Part shown: piece by piece, positions 22,850 to 33,533 of the stretch
How the letters are laid out: every line of letters starts with the position of its first letter
Numbering within the stretch: the first letter of the stretch is position 1
From: Calamus simplicifolius
Taxonomy: Eukaryota; Streptophyta; Magnoliopsida; Arecales; Arecaceae
DNA: 64,000 bases
Reading direction: 5' to 3'
NCBI GenBank assembly: GCA_900491605.1
Contig: UESW01004423.1
Span: 832,288-896,287, forward strand
The notes under the pieces: model-generated
What the model was told of the DNA's origin: nothing
Seen by the model: the letters and a program-made list of their open reading frames with translations, nothing else
The model's database searches: none
Made by a program: the position numbers and the translations under genes

Positions 22850-25260
22850 CACGACCGAGCTGTCTCCTCGACTAGGAAATCTCCGAACCTCAACTAGGCC
22901 GAGTTCTGATCTCCGTACCTCAGCAGGGCCGAGTCCTTATCTCCGAACCTTGGCAGGACCGAGCCTTAATTTTCAAACCTTGGCAGGGCCGAGCCTTTAT
23001 CTCCGAACCTCGGCTAGGCCGAGTCCCTGATCTCCGAGCCTCGGTCAAAGTCGGAGTGCATCTCTTATTATCATAAGCCCCGGCCAGTGCCGGAGTGCAT
23101 CTCTTATTATCGGAAGCCCCGGCCAGAGCCGAAGTGCACTCCTATTTATCTGAAACCTCGGCCAAGACCGAGTGACATATCAGAACCCTCAGCTAAAAGC
23201 CAAAGAAAGTTTGTTATAATCTTGAAGGCTCTACAACAACCGAGCAATAAATATAATATTGAAGGCTCGGTAACAACCGAGTAATATATTCCTAAAGACT
23301 CGGCAACAACTGAGTAACAAATTTCCTGAAAAAAAAAGAGAAGCAGGTCATATAATCCTCGGCCAGGCCGAGCGATCTCCATACCTTGGCAGCGCCAAGT
23401 AAAATATAATCTTCGGCCGGGCCGAGCGATCTCTAAACCTTGGCAGTGCCAAGTAAAATATAATCTTGAAGGCTCAGCTACAACCGAGTAACAGTCTCTG
23501 AACCTTGGAAGCGTCAAGTAAAATATAATCTTGAAGGCTCGGCTACAACCGAGTACGGTCTCTGAACCTTGGCAGCGCCAAGTAAAATAATCTTTATATC
23601 CTCGGTCGGGTCGAGCGATCTCCGAACCTTGGCAGCGCCAAGTAAAATATAATCTTGAAGGCTCGGCTACAATCGAGTAACGGTCTCCGAACCTTGGTAG
23701 CCCAAGTAAAATATAATCTTGAAGGCTTGGCTACAACCGAGTAATGATCTTTGTACCTTGGCAATGCCAAGTAAAATATAATCCTAAAGGCTTGGCAACA
23801 ACCGAGTAATAAATTTCCTAAAGACTCGGCAACAACCGAGTAATAAATTCTTGAAGGCTCGGCAACAACCGAGTAACAAATCTATTGAAATTTATTATTT
23901 CAATCGAGTAGCATCTTGGGAAGGCTCGACAACACCGAGTAATTTATTATTTGGAAGCCTCGGTTACAACAGAGTAGCATCTTGGGAAGGCTCGGCAATA
24001 CCGAGTAATTTATTATTTGAAGGCTCGACAACACCGAGTAATTTATTATTTTAAAGCCTCGGCTACAACCAAGTAGTATCTTGGGAAGGCTCGACAACAA
24101 CCAAGCAATAAATATAATATTAAAGGCTCGGCAATAACTGAGTAATAAATTTCTTGAAGGTTCGGCCGAGTAATATATTCCTGAAGACTCGGCAACAACC
24201 GAGTAATAAATTTCCTGAAGAAAAAAAACTGCAATGAGAAGCTGGTCATATAGGCCGAGCGATCTCCGTACCTTGGTAGCGCCAAGTAAAATATAATGTT
24301 GAAGGCTCGGCAACACCGAGTAATTTATTATTTGAAGGCTCGGCAACACCGAGTAATTTATTATTTGGAAGCCTCGGTTACAACCGAGTAGCATCTTAGG
24401 AAGGCTCGGCAACACCGAGTAATTTATTATTTGAAGGCTCAGCAACACCGAGTAATTTATTATTTTGAAGCCTCGACTACAACCGAGTAACAGTCTCCGT
24501 ACCTTGGCAGCGCCAAGTAAAATATAATCTTGAAGGCTCAGCTACAATCGAGTTACAATCTCTGTACCTTGGCAGTGCCAAGTAAAATATAATCTTGAAG
24601 GCTCGGCTACAACCGAGTAACGGTCTTCGTACCTTGGCAGCGCCAAGTAAAATATAATCTTGAAGGCTCGGCTACAACCGAGTAACGATCTCCGTACCTT
24701 GGCAGCGCTAAGTAAAATATAATCTTGAAGGCTCGGCTACAACCGAGTAACAGTCTCCGTACCTTGGCAGCGCCATGTAAAATATAATCTTGAAGGCTCG
24801 GCTACAACCGAGTAACGGTCTCCATACCTTGGTAGCGCCAAGTAAAATATAATCTTGAAGGCTCGACTACAACCGAGTAACGTCTCCGTACCTTGGCAGC
24901 GCCAAGTAAAATATAATCTTGAAGGCTCGGCTACAACCGAGTAACGGTCTTCGTACCTTGGCAACGCCAAGTAAAATATAATCTTGAAGACTCGGCTACA
25001 ACCGAGTAACAGTCTTTGTACCCCAAGTAAAATATAATCTTGAAGGTTCGGCTACAACCGAGTAATGGTCTCCGTACCTTGGCAGCGCCAAGTAAAATAT
25101 AATCTTGAAGGCTCGGCTACAACCGAGTAACGGTCTCCGTACCTCGGCAACAACCGAGTAATATATTTCTGAAGGCTCAGCAATGACCGAGTAATAAATT
25201 TCCAGAGCCGGAGTGCATCGTTTACTATCAAAAGACTCGGCCAATCTGAGTGATACAGCA
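22850..25260 (+). repeat. Palindromic tandem array in the gypsy interior
   Basis: Roughly 2.4 kb of tandem units between pol and the 3' LTR. The first part has units near 30 bp (CCTCGGCTAGGCCGAG plus an ATCTCCGAACC spacer). The last part (about 24480-25150) has regular 65-bp units. Each 65-bp unit carries two small inverted repeats: CTCGG-CTACAA-CCGAG and CTTGG-CAGCG-CCAAG. The middle (23200-24480) mixes shorter versions such as CTCGGCAACACCGAG with AATTTATTATT spacers. Apparent open frames here are by-products of the repeat. Confidence 0.9.
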
Positions 25261-25463
25261 CTAAAGCTTCGTCCCAGCCGGATAATCTCTCGGACACTCT
25301 AGCGCAACTAAAGCGCCCTATTTTACTTCAGCAAGAGGGCCGCCCAGGCCTTTCTCTAACCTACACAGAGATAAACACTTCCTCTACAGAGATCGAATGA
25401 CATGTTCCCCAAATAAGATTGCTCCAGAATTCTACTCCCTATATCCGAAGTTACACTTCGGAC

Positions 25464-25480
25464 TAGGGAGTGGGGGGCAT
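25464..25480 (+). other. Polypurine tract of the gypsy element
   Basis: AGGGAGTGGGGGG lies immediately before the 3' LTR start TGTTGAGG at 25482, where plus-strand DNA synthesis would start. Confidence 0.7.
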
Positions 25481-25481
25481 G

Positions 25482-27018
25482 TGTTGAGGGGTAAAATCAT
25501 CATTACATTATTGATCGCTCACATTGGCGATGAGGTTGCACCCAATCCAAATGCATGTTTGCCAGTTGGCCAGTTGGCGCAACATTCTAGCAACAAGTGT
25601 CTCGTCATAATGAAGAAAGAGAACAAAAGGGAAAAAGGGCCACGTCATGTGCGTGGGCTCCCTCCCCGTTATTAATATCCGGCAATCAAGTCAATAGGCT
25701 GGAGCATTTAATGGTGCAGAAACGGTCATAATGACTTGGCCAGCATTTAATAGAATAAAAAGAAAGGAGAAAGCATGACTCGGCACTCAAGCCCCTTTAT
25801 TTAGGTCGAGCCATGCCTTGGCGCTCTCATTCAAGCCAACTCCAACATAGCTCGGCCAACATAGCTCGGCCATCATAGCTCGGCCAGCCTCAGCCTCAGC
25901 CAGCTTCAGCATAGCTCGACCAACATAGCTCGGCCATCATAGCTCGGCCAGCCTCAGCCTCAGCCAGCTTCAGCATAGCTCGGCCAACATAGCTCGGCCA
26001 TCAGCTTGGCCAGCCTCAGCCTCAGCCAGCTTCAGCATAGCTCGGCCAGCCTCAGCATAGCTTAGCGTAGTTCGGCCAACATGCCTCGACCAATATACCT
26101 TGGCACTCCAGCTCGGTTTCCACAACCGCGCTATGTCCTTCGCACCAACGCAATTATGGCCTCATAAAGGTCATATGCATCCACCTGCTTTAAGGCATTT
26201 AATGGGCATTTATGGCTGCCACGTTGGCCCCCCTTGGCACCTTTTGCGTGGGAAGGATGGCATCATGAAGCGGAGTTCTTGACTCCATGCTTCAAAGAAG
26301 TCCGACTCGGCCGACCACATTATACTTCGGCAGGTTCGGCCAACCTTATGCCTCGGCAACCCGAGCTATTCTTATGCTTCTACCATCAATGCCAGACCAT
26401 TCCTCGACCATCCGATCTGAGCTACTTCAGACCTCTGTGGAATCTGGCACGGGAGAGTTCAAATTCACTGTAACAGAATAAGATTCCAAACAAGAAATCA
26501 TGCCAAGACGTGGCCTAGGACCTACAATAGTGGCCTAGGGACCATGCAGCCACTGAGTCTCGAGCCATCGGCCAGCTCTCCCCGCCTCCCAACCGTCGAT
26601 CCTCTAACTAACCAGATACGGATCCTACCGGCCCTGTAACAACCTGATTCGAATCCGTTTCGAATCCCAACAACTTTTAGACCTCATCCAGAGCACATCC
26701 AAGAAGTCAGGTGACCGCCTATAAATACTACCACCCTCAAGCCTCTCAGGTACGGCTATTCTACGCCCATTTTTCATTCACAGTTCTCACACTCCACCAT
26801 AAAAGCTCCCACGAGAGCTTGAAGGAACTCTTCCTCAGGGATCCTTCTCCCCATATTTGTTGATTGCTGGTCTCCACTAACTTGAGCGTCGGAGGGTCTT
26901 CCGCAGAGGGCCACCCCCAACGCCTCTCGCGTGAGGACTGTCTTGCAGGTCCGTCTAGGAAGAAGCCCATCTCGAAGCCCCTTCGCGCTGATTTGGAGGA
27001 CGGATTTCAGCAGCAACA
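25482..27018 (+). repeat. 3' LTR of the gypsy element
   Basis: 1,537 bp, matching the 5' LTR over its whole length apart from a shorter minisatellite and scattered substitutions, many of them C/T or G/A. Its TATA box (26720-26727) could fire into the DNA beyond 27018. Confidence 0.9.
26720..26727 (+). promoter_or_regulatory. TATA box in the 3' LTR
   Basis: TATAAATA in the same context as in the 5' LTR, 299 bases before the LTR end. Confidence 0.6.
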
Positions 27019-27023
27019 GAATG

Positions 27024-29600
27024 GTTTGAAGAGGAACAAGGTTTGCAATGGGATCAAACCTAATGATTTATGGTATGTCTTTATCTTATTAATTATTTTC
27101 TTATGTATTAATAGCTGAATCATGCTGCTTGATTAGCCAACTTTATGTTAATTTCACAAGATTTTTAATATTCATTTCTTTAACTCAAAATTTTCTCGAC
27201 TCACATCAAGTCAAACTTGAAACCTCTCAAAAAAATTTTGTGAATTGGAATGGCCAAGAATGCCTAAATTTTGACTCTAAAGTGATGTAACTTTTCAATG
27301 GATTAGTGGATCATTTATATCTAAATTTTCATATTCATATTTTATACCACACATTTATTGATTGATGCATCATATTTATATTATTAGTTTCTATAGTTTC
27401 AAAAAGTATGGTAGTTAAGTTGGTACTTATGACTAAATATATATAATCTTAGTATTTTTACTATTATTTATAAGTGATGCAGAAAAAAATGTCACCGCAT
27501 CAATAAGTATGCCCAATGATAAAGATCGAGTTTTTAAAGATCAAGTTATCTCGGATTTGGCTGATCAAGTCACATTTGAACTGACTGACTAGGCTATGGT
27601 CCAACAAATAGCAAGAGTCGTTCTTAGTGTCATGCCAGAGTCGGTCTCGGCACCGATGCTAGAGTAGGTTTTAGTGCCTTACCAGAGTCGATCTTAGCAT
27701 TGACGCCAGAGTTGGTCTCCTCACTGACTCCACAGTTAGTACCGATGCCATCATTGGTCTCAACACCAACACCAGAGTCGATCTCCAAACCTCGGAAGCT
27801 TTGATTCCTGAGTTTTCTCCCAATTAATGGCTTCTGCTCTCTGTTCGATGGCTATATAAAAGGGAAAAGGGAGAGTACTATTGTAGCCCAATGAGGAGTT
27901 CCCTTCCATTGAAAGTGGGTTTGGGAGAGTTTACCCATATTGTCGTCAAAGGTAGAAGAGTTGGTCTTCCTCTTTAAGATTCAGCTTAGGCTTGAGGATT
28001 TGAATAAAGAAGTTGCTGAAAAGCAAACTGCCCAAGGGGCACTAAAGAGTGACTATGCTGGATCTCATGAAGCCAAAAATGAGGCAACACCGAAGACATC
28101 TATGAAGTTTCTTTTTCAACATACAAGCATTAAGAAAAGGAAGGAAGTCATAGAGGTCACACTGAAAACGCAAGAAAGAAGCGTTCTCACTAGACCTCCT
28201 CTTGTATGTCTTCCTCAAGCTTTTCCATAGTCAGCAGCGGTTGCTACTAATTTATTAGAAGAAATGCCTAAAGATCCATAAGTGTCTTCTTAAAGGATGG
28301 AAAGCTCAACGTAAGTATATTTGGCTTGAGCTTCTTTCCATATCCTTGCCCCAAGTTTTGAAGTTTGCCATCCAACGGAATTTGAAGGCGCTCTTCGCAT
28401 TCCTCTGAAGTTGATATATTATATTAAATAATAATATATTCTTAAGTACTAATATTACTACATTAAAATAATCATAGTATAATAACATAGTATTATAGTA
28501 TAACCATTATTATTTTTATATTATCATATTACTATATAATATTAAAATTATAATAGTATTATAATTTATATATATAATAATTTATAGTCATGATTTTTGA
28601 TAATATAGATAGTTAAATAGTTGAAAGTATTACCCAATATCCTTTAGTGTCATTTCACATTCTAAAAGTACTTTTAAATTTAGTTACTAAATAATTGTTA
28701 AAACCAAATAGTATTTTAGAAACGTAATTATCAATCAACAAAGAACTATTTATAAAATCACTACTTTCAAATGCTTTAATTGAGCCTGCTACGTACTGAC
28801 CAGACCAACTAGTGACCTAGTCCTTTTAAAGTAAGAAATACTTTTAAAAAGGCTAAAAATTCTTTCCAAAATCAATAAGCATTTTGGGAGATAAAAAAGA
28901 GTATTTAATAAATTTTTTAATTCAACTTTTTGCAACGTTTCCACCGAAAAGCTTAAAAATGTCTATTTTTCAAAAGCTCTAATTTAGAGCTTCTGCCTAG
29001 AAGTGCTTCTGCTGTACAGCAATTGAAAATTTATTTTCATTAAACTTCAAGATACATTTGAAATATTAAAGCAATCATATTTAATATTATATTTTATTAT
29101 TATATTAATAATATCTAACAAAATTATAGTATTATATTATATTAATATTATATTTAAATACAATTATAATAATTTATATATTAAGAATAATTTTTAATAA
29201 TACTTTTAAATAGTAAAAACAGTTACATAGTTGAAAATGCGATGTAATATCTTGAATCACTAATATTCTTATAAATATAATTATCAAATAATAAATAATT
29301 TTTTAAACCAAAACTTTACTTTCAAAAACTCAATAATAAAAAGTTTTATTGCCAATTGCTTTATTAGCCAAACAGAGCCTCAAATAACATCCATATATCA
29401 ACCTAACTGATTCTATTTTTTAGAAATAGTGAACAGATGCTTTTTCTTTACAGCTTTTGGGTCTTACACTACCTTAGCATTTATTTCAAGAGTTGATTAT
29501 GATATTTTTATAAAATTCTTTTCGAAAAGCTGGCTTGCAATCCCACCATTCAAATCCTCATAAAGAGGCTTTATCTTTTTATACTATTTCCTTTTATCCC
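27024..29600. other. AT-rich spacer with LTR-like remnants
   Basis: No supported gene. 27590-27960 has degenerate CCAGAGTCGGTCTC modules followed by a TATA-like CTATATAAAAGG at 27850 and looks like an old LTR. A frame at 27940-28230 lacks an ATG and resembles nothing known. 28400-29400 is extremely AT-rich, with loosely repeated halves around a GAGCTTCTGCCTAGAAGTGC core, possibly a decayed MITE. Confidence 0.35.
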
Positions 29601-29968
29601 TAAACTTCTTATAAATTACAGCATCATTCTTATACAGTCAAAAACATAATAGCAAAGCTCTTATTTAAATTATTTAAATTATCATAATATCTTTTAGCGT
29701 CTCTATGATTAAATCTATGGCCATCCCAACTAGTGATGCGGCCATAATTGAACACTAAATATATGGAGCAACCCACCGAGCAGTCCACATACAGATGACC
29801 AAGCGATCCAGCATCTTGGAATAGTCTTCATTCCACGAACTCGCAGGGCATAAAAAATCAGGACCAAGTGACAGCGTCTATCTGAGTGAGTCCAAAGAGA
29901 TAAGGTTATGAAGAAAAGAGCCAACCAAGCATGCAAATTTTTTTTTTTTTTTTGTGTGTGGACAATGC
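29601..29968 (+). repeat. Promoter-region duplication, copy 1
   Basis: About 370 bp from TAAACTTCTTATAAATTACA to GTGTGGACAATGCAAA, almost identical to 30273-30643. It ends with a T-run where copy 2 has a GT microsatellite. Confidence 0.9.
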
Positions 29969-30272
29969 AAAAATATTATCCATGGATAAGTGTACGGGAT
30001 AGAGTTTATCCCCAGGCTATCCTTAGGGATATTTCTTGGCTATCCCATTGATCATATCAAATGTAAAAATGTAAATCCATAAGATAACCTTTTTTTACTT
30101 TTATTTGGAGGGATAACCAGCTATTCCTACATTTTTAGGAATAAATTGAGGGGATATCCCATGGTTAACCATGGATTATCCCTTTGGTTAACTTTATTCT
30201 CTGCTATCCCTTATAGTTATGGCTTTTTGGGAATAAGAGTGAATATCCCCTCTTATCCCTTATTTCAAACAC
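29969..30272. repeat. Palindrome-rich 300-bp insert between the two duplicate copies
   Basis: It contains perfect palindromes TTATCCATGGATAA (29976-29989), GGGATATCCC (30151-30160) and CCATGGTTAACCATGG (30159-30174), plus many GGGATA and TATCCC words in both orientations. It looks like a MITE or fold-back element, but I cannot define matching terminal repeats. Confidence 0.4.
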
Positions 30273-30602
30273 TAAACTTCTTATAAATTACAGCATCATT
30301 CTTATACAGTCAAAAACATATAGCAAAGCTCTTATTTAATTATTTAAATCGTCATAATATTTTTAGCGTCCCTATGATTAAATCTATGGCCATCCCAACT
30401 AGTGATGCGGCCATAATTGAACACTAAATATATGGAGCAACCCACCGAGCAGTCCACATACAGATGACCAAGCGATCCAGCATCTTGGAATAGTTTTCAT
30501 TCCACGAACTCGCAGGGCAAAAAAAATCATAACCAAGTGACAGCGTCTATCTGAGTGAGTCCAAAGAGATAAGGTTATGAAGGCAAGAGCCAACCAAGCA
30601 TG

Positions 30603-30633
<31 letters not shown>

Positions 30634-30643
30634 GACGATGCAA
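30273..30643 (+). repeat. Promoter-region duplication, copy 2, next to the peptide gene
   Basis: The second copy of the 370-bp block. Its end is about 60 bases upstream of the TATA box of the small secreted-peptide gene. It includes the GT microsatellite at 30608-30633. Confidence 0.9.
30608..30633 (+). repeat. (GT)n microsatellite
   Basis: Thirteen uninterrupted GT units inside copy 2 of the duplicated block. Copy 1 has only a few GTs after a T-run. Confidence 0.9.
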
Positions 30644-30705
30644 AGAGGTGGACCAATATCGCGAAACGTAAGGCTCTTGTTTGCCGTTCAACGTTGCCCA
30701 CGAGC

Positions 30706-30713
30706 TATATAAG
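30706..30713 (+). promoter_or_regulatory. TATA box of the secreted peptide gene
   Basis: TATATAAG in the context GAGCTATATAAGTGGG. Transcription would start near 30740, giving a leader of about 55 bases before ATG 30797. Position and spacing are typical of a plant gene. Confidence 0.65.
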
Positions 30714-30796
30714 TGGGAGGTGGGTGGAAGGATACTTGCACCTCGGAAGAGAAACGATCACAGGGGATTATCATTTTTTTTTTTTTCAAAAAAAGG

Positions 30797-30899
30797 ATGA
30801 TGATGCTTTTTAAGGCATTTTTCATCTTCTTGGTTCTCTGCAGTTTAATCATCCAGCCAAGTATGACTGCGAGGAATCCTGCCCATGATACCCAAACAA
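30797..30899 (+). CDS. Small secreted proline-rich peptide gene, exon 1 (signal peptide)
   Basis: Three consecutive ATGs start a classical signal peptide: a lysine, then the hydrophobic AFFIFLVLCSLII, with likely cleavage after SMTA. The exon ends at a GTGAGC donor (30900), leaving one base of a split codon. Joined to exon 2 at 34121 the frame stays open and gives 83 residues. The mature peptide of about 60 residues would be secreted to the cell wall space. Support for a real gene: TATA box, short leader, signal peptide, clean donor and acceptor, kept phase, and a poly-A signal. I do not recognise the family; cell-wall or signalling peptides are possible. Alternative: without splicing the frame ends at 30976 in a nonsense tail. 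Confidence 0.65.
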
Positions 30900-31790
30900 G
30901 TGAGCCTCGTCTTATGCTTGCTTTCATCAAGTCTCATTTATCTATTCTTTCTTATTTCTTTCTTTTCCTCCACTAAATTTTCTTCCCAAGCAATTGATTT
31001 TGTTTCAATTTTCAGAAACTCACTGGTTTACTACTAAAATTTGAAACAAATTCACCACAGCAGAGAGGTTGTTGTATTCTAATCGTTATGACATTAGTTA
31101 TAACCTAAAAGGGGTGATACAAGGAGGGCCAACAATATAGAACTTCAAGCACCATGAGCATGTTAACCAAGACTTGCACAATAACAGTTCCATAGATAGG
31201 ATTGAAATTTCCATTTGATCCCTGTCACGCCCAGACCCAATATCGGGCTAGGGTGACAACCCGCCGCGTGCCGAGCACGCAAGGCGTCACAAAATTTTCA
31301 CACTTAACATTATTATATATATAACCAAGCCAAATACATCACTCAATACTAAAAATTTTGGGTTACAAACCCTTATACACCACAATAATAAAGTTTGGGC
31401 ATCAAGCCCTACACATAAGTAATACTGGGTTTACAACAAAATAATGGGTCTTGATTTATTTAATAGGAGATCCATCACCCCAACCATCCATCTTCAATCT
31501 CGTGGCTCTGACAAAAACATTGTAAGATTTTTATGAGCTTACACTCAATAAGTAAGCCACGTTATACAGTAAATCATAGCATAGCAATCAATAAGCACAT
31601 AAATGATTTGCATGCTTAAACATTCCACAAATACTCAAACATGCAATGTAAGTAAACCCACTATTTATACTCTCAATGGTAACTGTAAATGTGACCCACG
31701 GCCCTGCAATATCACAATAGTGTACCAACAAGCATCCCCCTACTGAAAGGGTCCAGATACTAGGGTCACGCCATGTCATAATCCACCAAA

Positions 31791-32051
31791 ACACATACTC
31801 TATATGTGTGATGCCACCTCGAACCAAGCAGAACACATCCTCTAGATGTGTGATGCCACCTCATAGAACTCAGAACACATCCTCTAGATGCGTGATGCCA
31901 TCTCGAACCCAAGCAGAACACGTCCTCTAGACGTGTGAATGGCATAAACAAGCAGAACATGTCCTCTAGACGTGTAGGTGGCATAAAAGCAGAACACATC
32001 CTCTAGATGTGTGTGTGGCATAAACAAGCAGAACACGTCCTCTAGACGTGT
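31791..32051. repeat. Minisatellite of seven dyad units in the solo LTR
   Basis: Seven units of the form ACAC-R-T-C, loop CTCTA, then the inverse arm: 31791-31809, 31833-31851, 31875-31893, 31918-31936, 31957-31975, 31994-32012 and 32033-32051. Arms are ACACATA/TATGTGT once, ACACATC/GATGTGT three times (one with a mismatch) and ACACGTC/GACGTGT-type three times (one with a T-G wobble). Spacers carry GTGATGCCACCTCGAACC or TGGCATAAACAAGCAG. Confidence 0.9.
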
Positions 32052-33222
32052 GTGTGGTATGACATGATAAAGGAGAACCGCGGCGACACATAACAGCACC
32101 TCACATCTTGCACAAACATATCAATAACATCTCTATTTGCATAAACAGTGGATTATACTTACTCAACAATTGCATGTAATATATCACATCAATGTAATAA
32201 TAACTGCACCTCTCATGCATAGCATCCACATATGAAATCATAGCACATAAACAACCATGTGTTCATAATATTCATCTGCTTACAATTTAGCTAATCACAA
32301 TTCTTCATGTCACAATAAAATTCACAATTTAAACATTCATATAATGAATAATTTATTAAATACTGATAACTGGCTTACTTACCTCAGTACGCAATCCAAC
32401 AGGTATATATCAGCTAGTCAGATGTCTGAGCACCTACAGGATCATTTACACAATTAATTTATTAGAATACGAATATTAAAATGACCCTTAGAATTTCTAC
32501 CCAGACTAGTTCACGGGCCCTACTTTGGGCTCGAATATCTCCCACTATACACACCCAATTGGGGAAGTAAAAATACCCCATGAAACTAAAATTCATCCAG
32601 ATTCTAGCCATATAAATATTTTGCTAATCCCGGCCCGTTACAGGGCCCAAAAACCAGCCCAAACTTCCAATGCTGCACAGCCCAAAAGGCCTGAACCGGC
32701 CGGCCCAGCCGGCCCGGTTCAATGCAAAGCCGCTCGATCCCCTGTTTCACCGAACAGGGGACGGGGACTTAGCCGGCGGCCAAGGCCGTCGCCAGCCAAA
32801 TTGAGGGTGGCCCGGCGCCGGTGGCCGGGCCAGAGCCGGCCGCCAAACTCCCTTTCTCTCCTCAATTTCTCTCATCTTCTCCCACTCATCCGCGCGGCAC
32901 GATGCTGTGCCGGCGGCACGGCCGGCCACCTTGGCCGGCCGGACCTCCACCGGACGCATGCCCGGCGCCGGTGGAGGCGACAGGCCAAAGCTCGGGCCCG
33001 GTGAGGCGGCGAGCACGCCGCTGGGCCCGAACCAACCGGCGGCTTCCGTCACGAGAGAAGGGGAAATTGGCCCTCTCTCTTCTCTCTCTCCACCACCACC
33101 CCGCCGGACGCCTCCCTCGGCGCCGGTGGGGTCGCCGGCCAAGGCTCAGGCCCGGCGAGGCGGCGAGCACGCCGCCGGGCCTGAACCAAAGGGATCGGTC
33201 GGATACCATTTCTTCTCTGTCT

Positions 33223-33258
33223 CCCTCGCTCTCTCTGTCTCTCTGTCTCTCTCTCTCA

Positions 33259-33299
<41 letters not shown>
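33223..33299 (+). repeat. (CT)n microsatellite with interruptions
   Basis: CT repeats with occasional GT or CG breaks, then an uninterrupted run of about 18 units before 33299. It lies inside the solo LTR. Confidence 0.9.
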
Positions 33300-33300
<1 letters not shown>

Positions 33301-33533
33301 ACCAGGGGATTACCTGATGGATGAAGTGCGTCAGCATGAAGGAAGGAGTCCTCCTCCTTCCTATTTAATCACCTGAGCAGCGCTTCGGATCGGGGTTTCC
33401 CGGAAGACTAAGCGCTTCACCTGGAGCAAAGCGTCAGTCCGGGGAACCCAACAGTCTGAAGCTTGGTTCATCTGAACCAAGCCTGGTTCATCTGAACCAA
33501 GCCTGGTTCGTTTGAACCGGGTACTACAATCCC

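Larger units (their letters stand above)
19896..27018 (+). mobile_element. Non-autonomous Ty3/gypsy element, Tat-like, with satellite-bearing interior
   Basis: The element is bounded by two long LTRs, each starting TGTTGAGG and ending AGCAACA. It is flanked by the 5-bp target duplication GAATG (19891-19895 and 27019-27023). The interior (21604-25481) holds a primer-binding-like site, a gag start, an LTR-derived insert, the last part of integrase, a 2.4-kb palindromic repeat array and a purine tract. Protease, reverse transcriptase, RNase H and most of integrase are absent, so any mobility would depend on relatives. The integrase end (GDLVLRR-type, then SKPLERGKLAPNWEGSYQV) matches what I know of the Tat lineage. 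Clear LTR differences indicate an old insertion. Confidence 0.9.
31223..33528 (-). mobile_element. Solo LTR (gypsy, chromovirus-like) in the intron of the peptide gene
   Basis: A 2,306-bp block starting TGTCACGCCCAGACCC and ending GGTACTACA (TG...CA). It is flanked by the exact 5-bp duplication ATCCC (31218-31222 and 33529-33533). No pol sequence is inside. The start, read on the other strand, ends in GGGCGTGACA, a common 3' LTR end in plant chromoviruses, so I place it on the minus strand. It holds a dyad minisatellite (31791-32051), a GC-rich stretch (32640-33200) and a CT repeat. It most likely arose by recombination between two LTRs. It makes up 72% of the 3,221-bp intron. Confidence 0.85.

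Noticed and set aside
22850..25260. CRISPR-like appearance (regular repeats with spacers)
   Set aside because: Spacers are themselves repeated, unit length drifts, and the array lies between pol and LTR of a plant retrotransposon.
23146..25297. Minus-strand frames of 77-182 codons with repeated YSVVAEPSRLYFTW-type text
   Set aside because: They are translations of the tandem array, which lacks stops in one phase. No start context, no domain.
27940..28230. 96-codon frame with coiled-coil-like composition
   Set aside because: No ATG, no homologue recognised, and it lies downstream of an LTR-like TATA region, so transposon debris is likelier.
30399..30701. 100-codon minus-strand frame with a poly-Thr-His stretch
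   Set aside because: It is read through the GT microsatellite and occurs in both copies of the duplicated block only because they are identical.
32525..33324. Several overlapping proline/arginine-rich frames on both strands
   Set aside because: The GC-rich part of the solo LTR is poor in stops in all frames, so overlapping frames are expected by chance.
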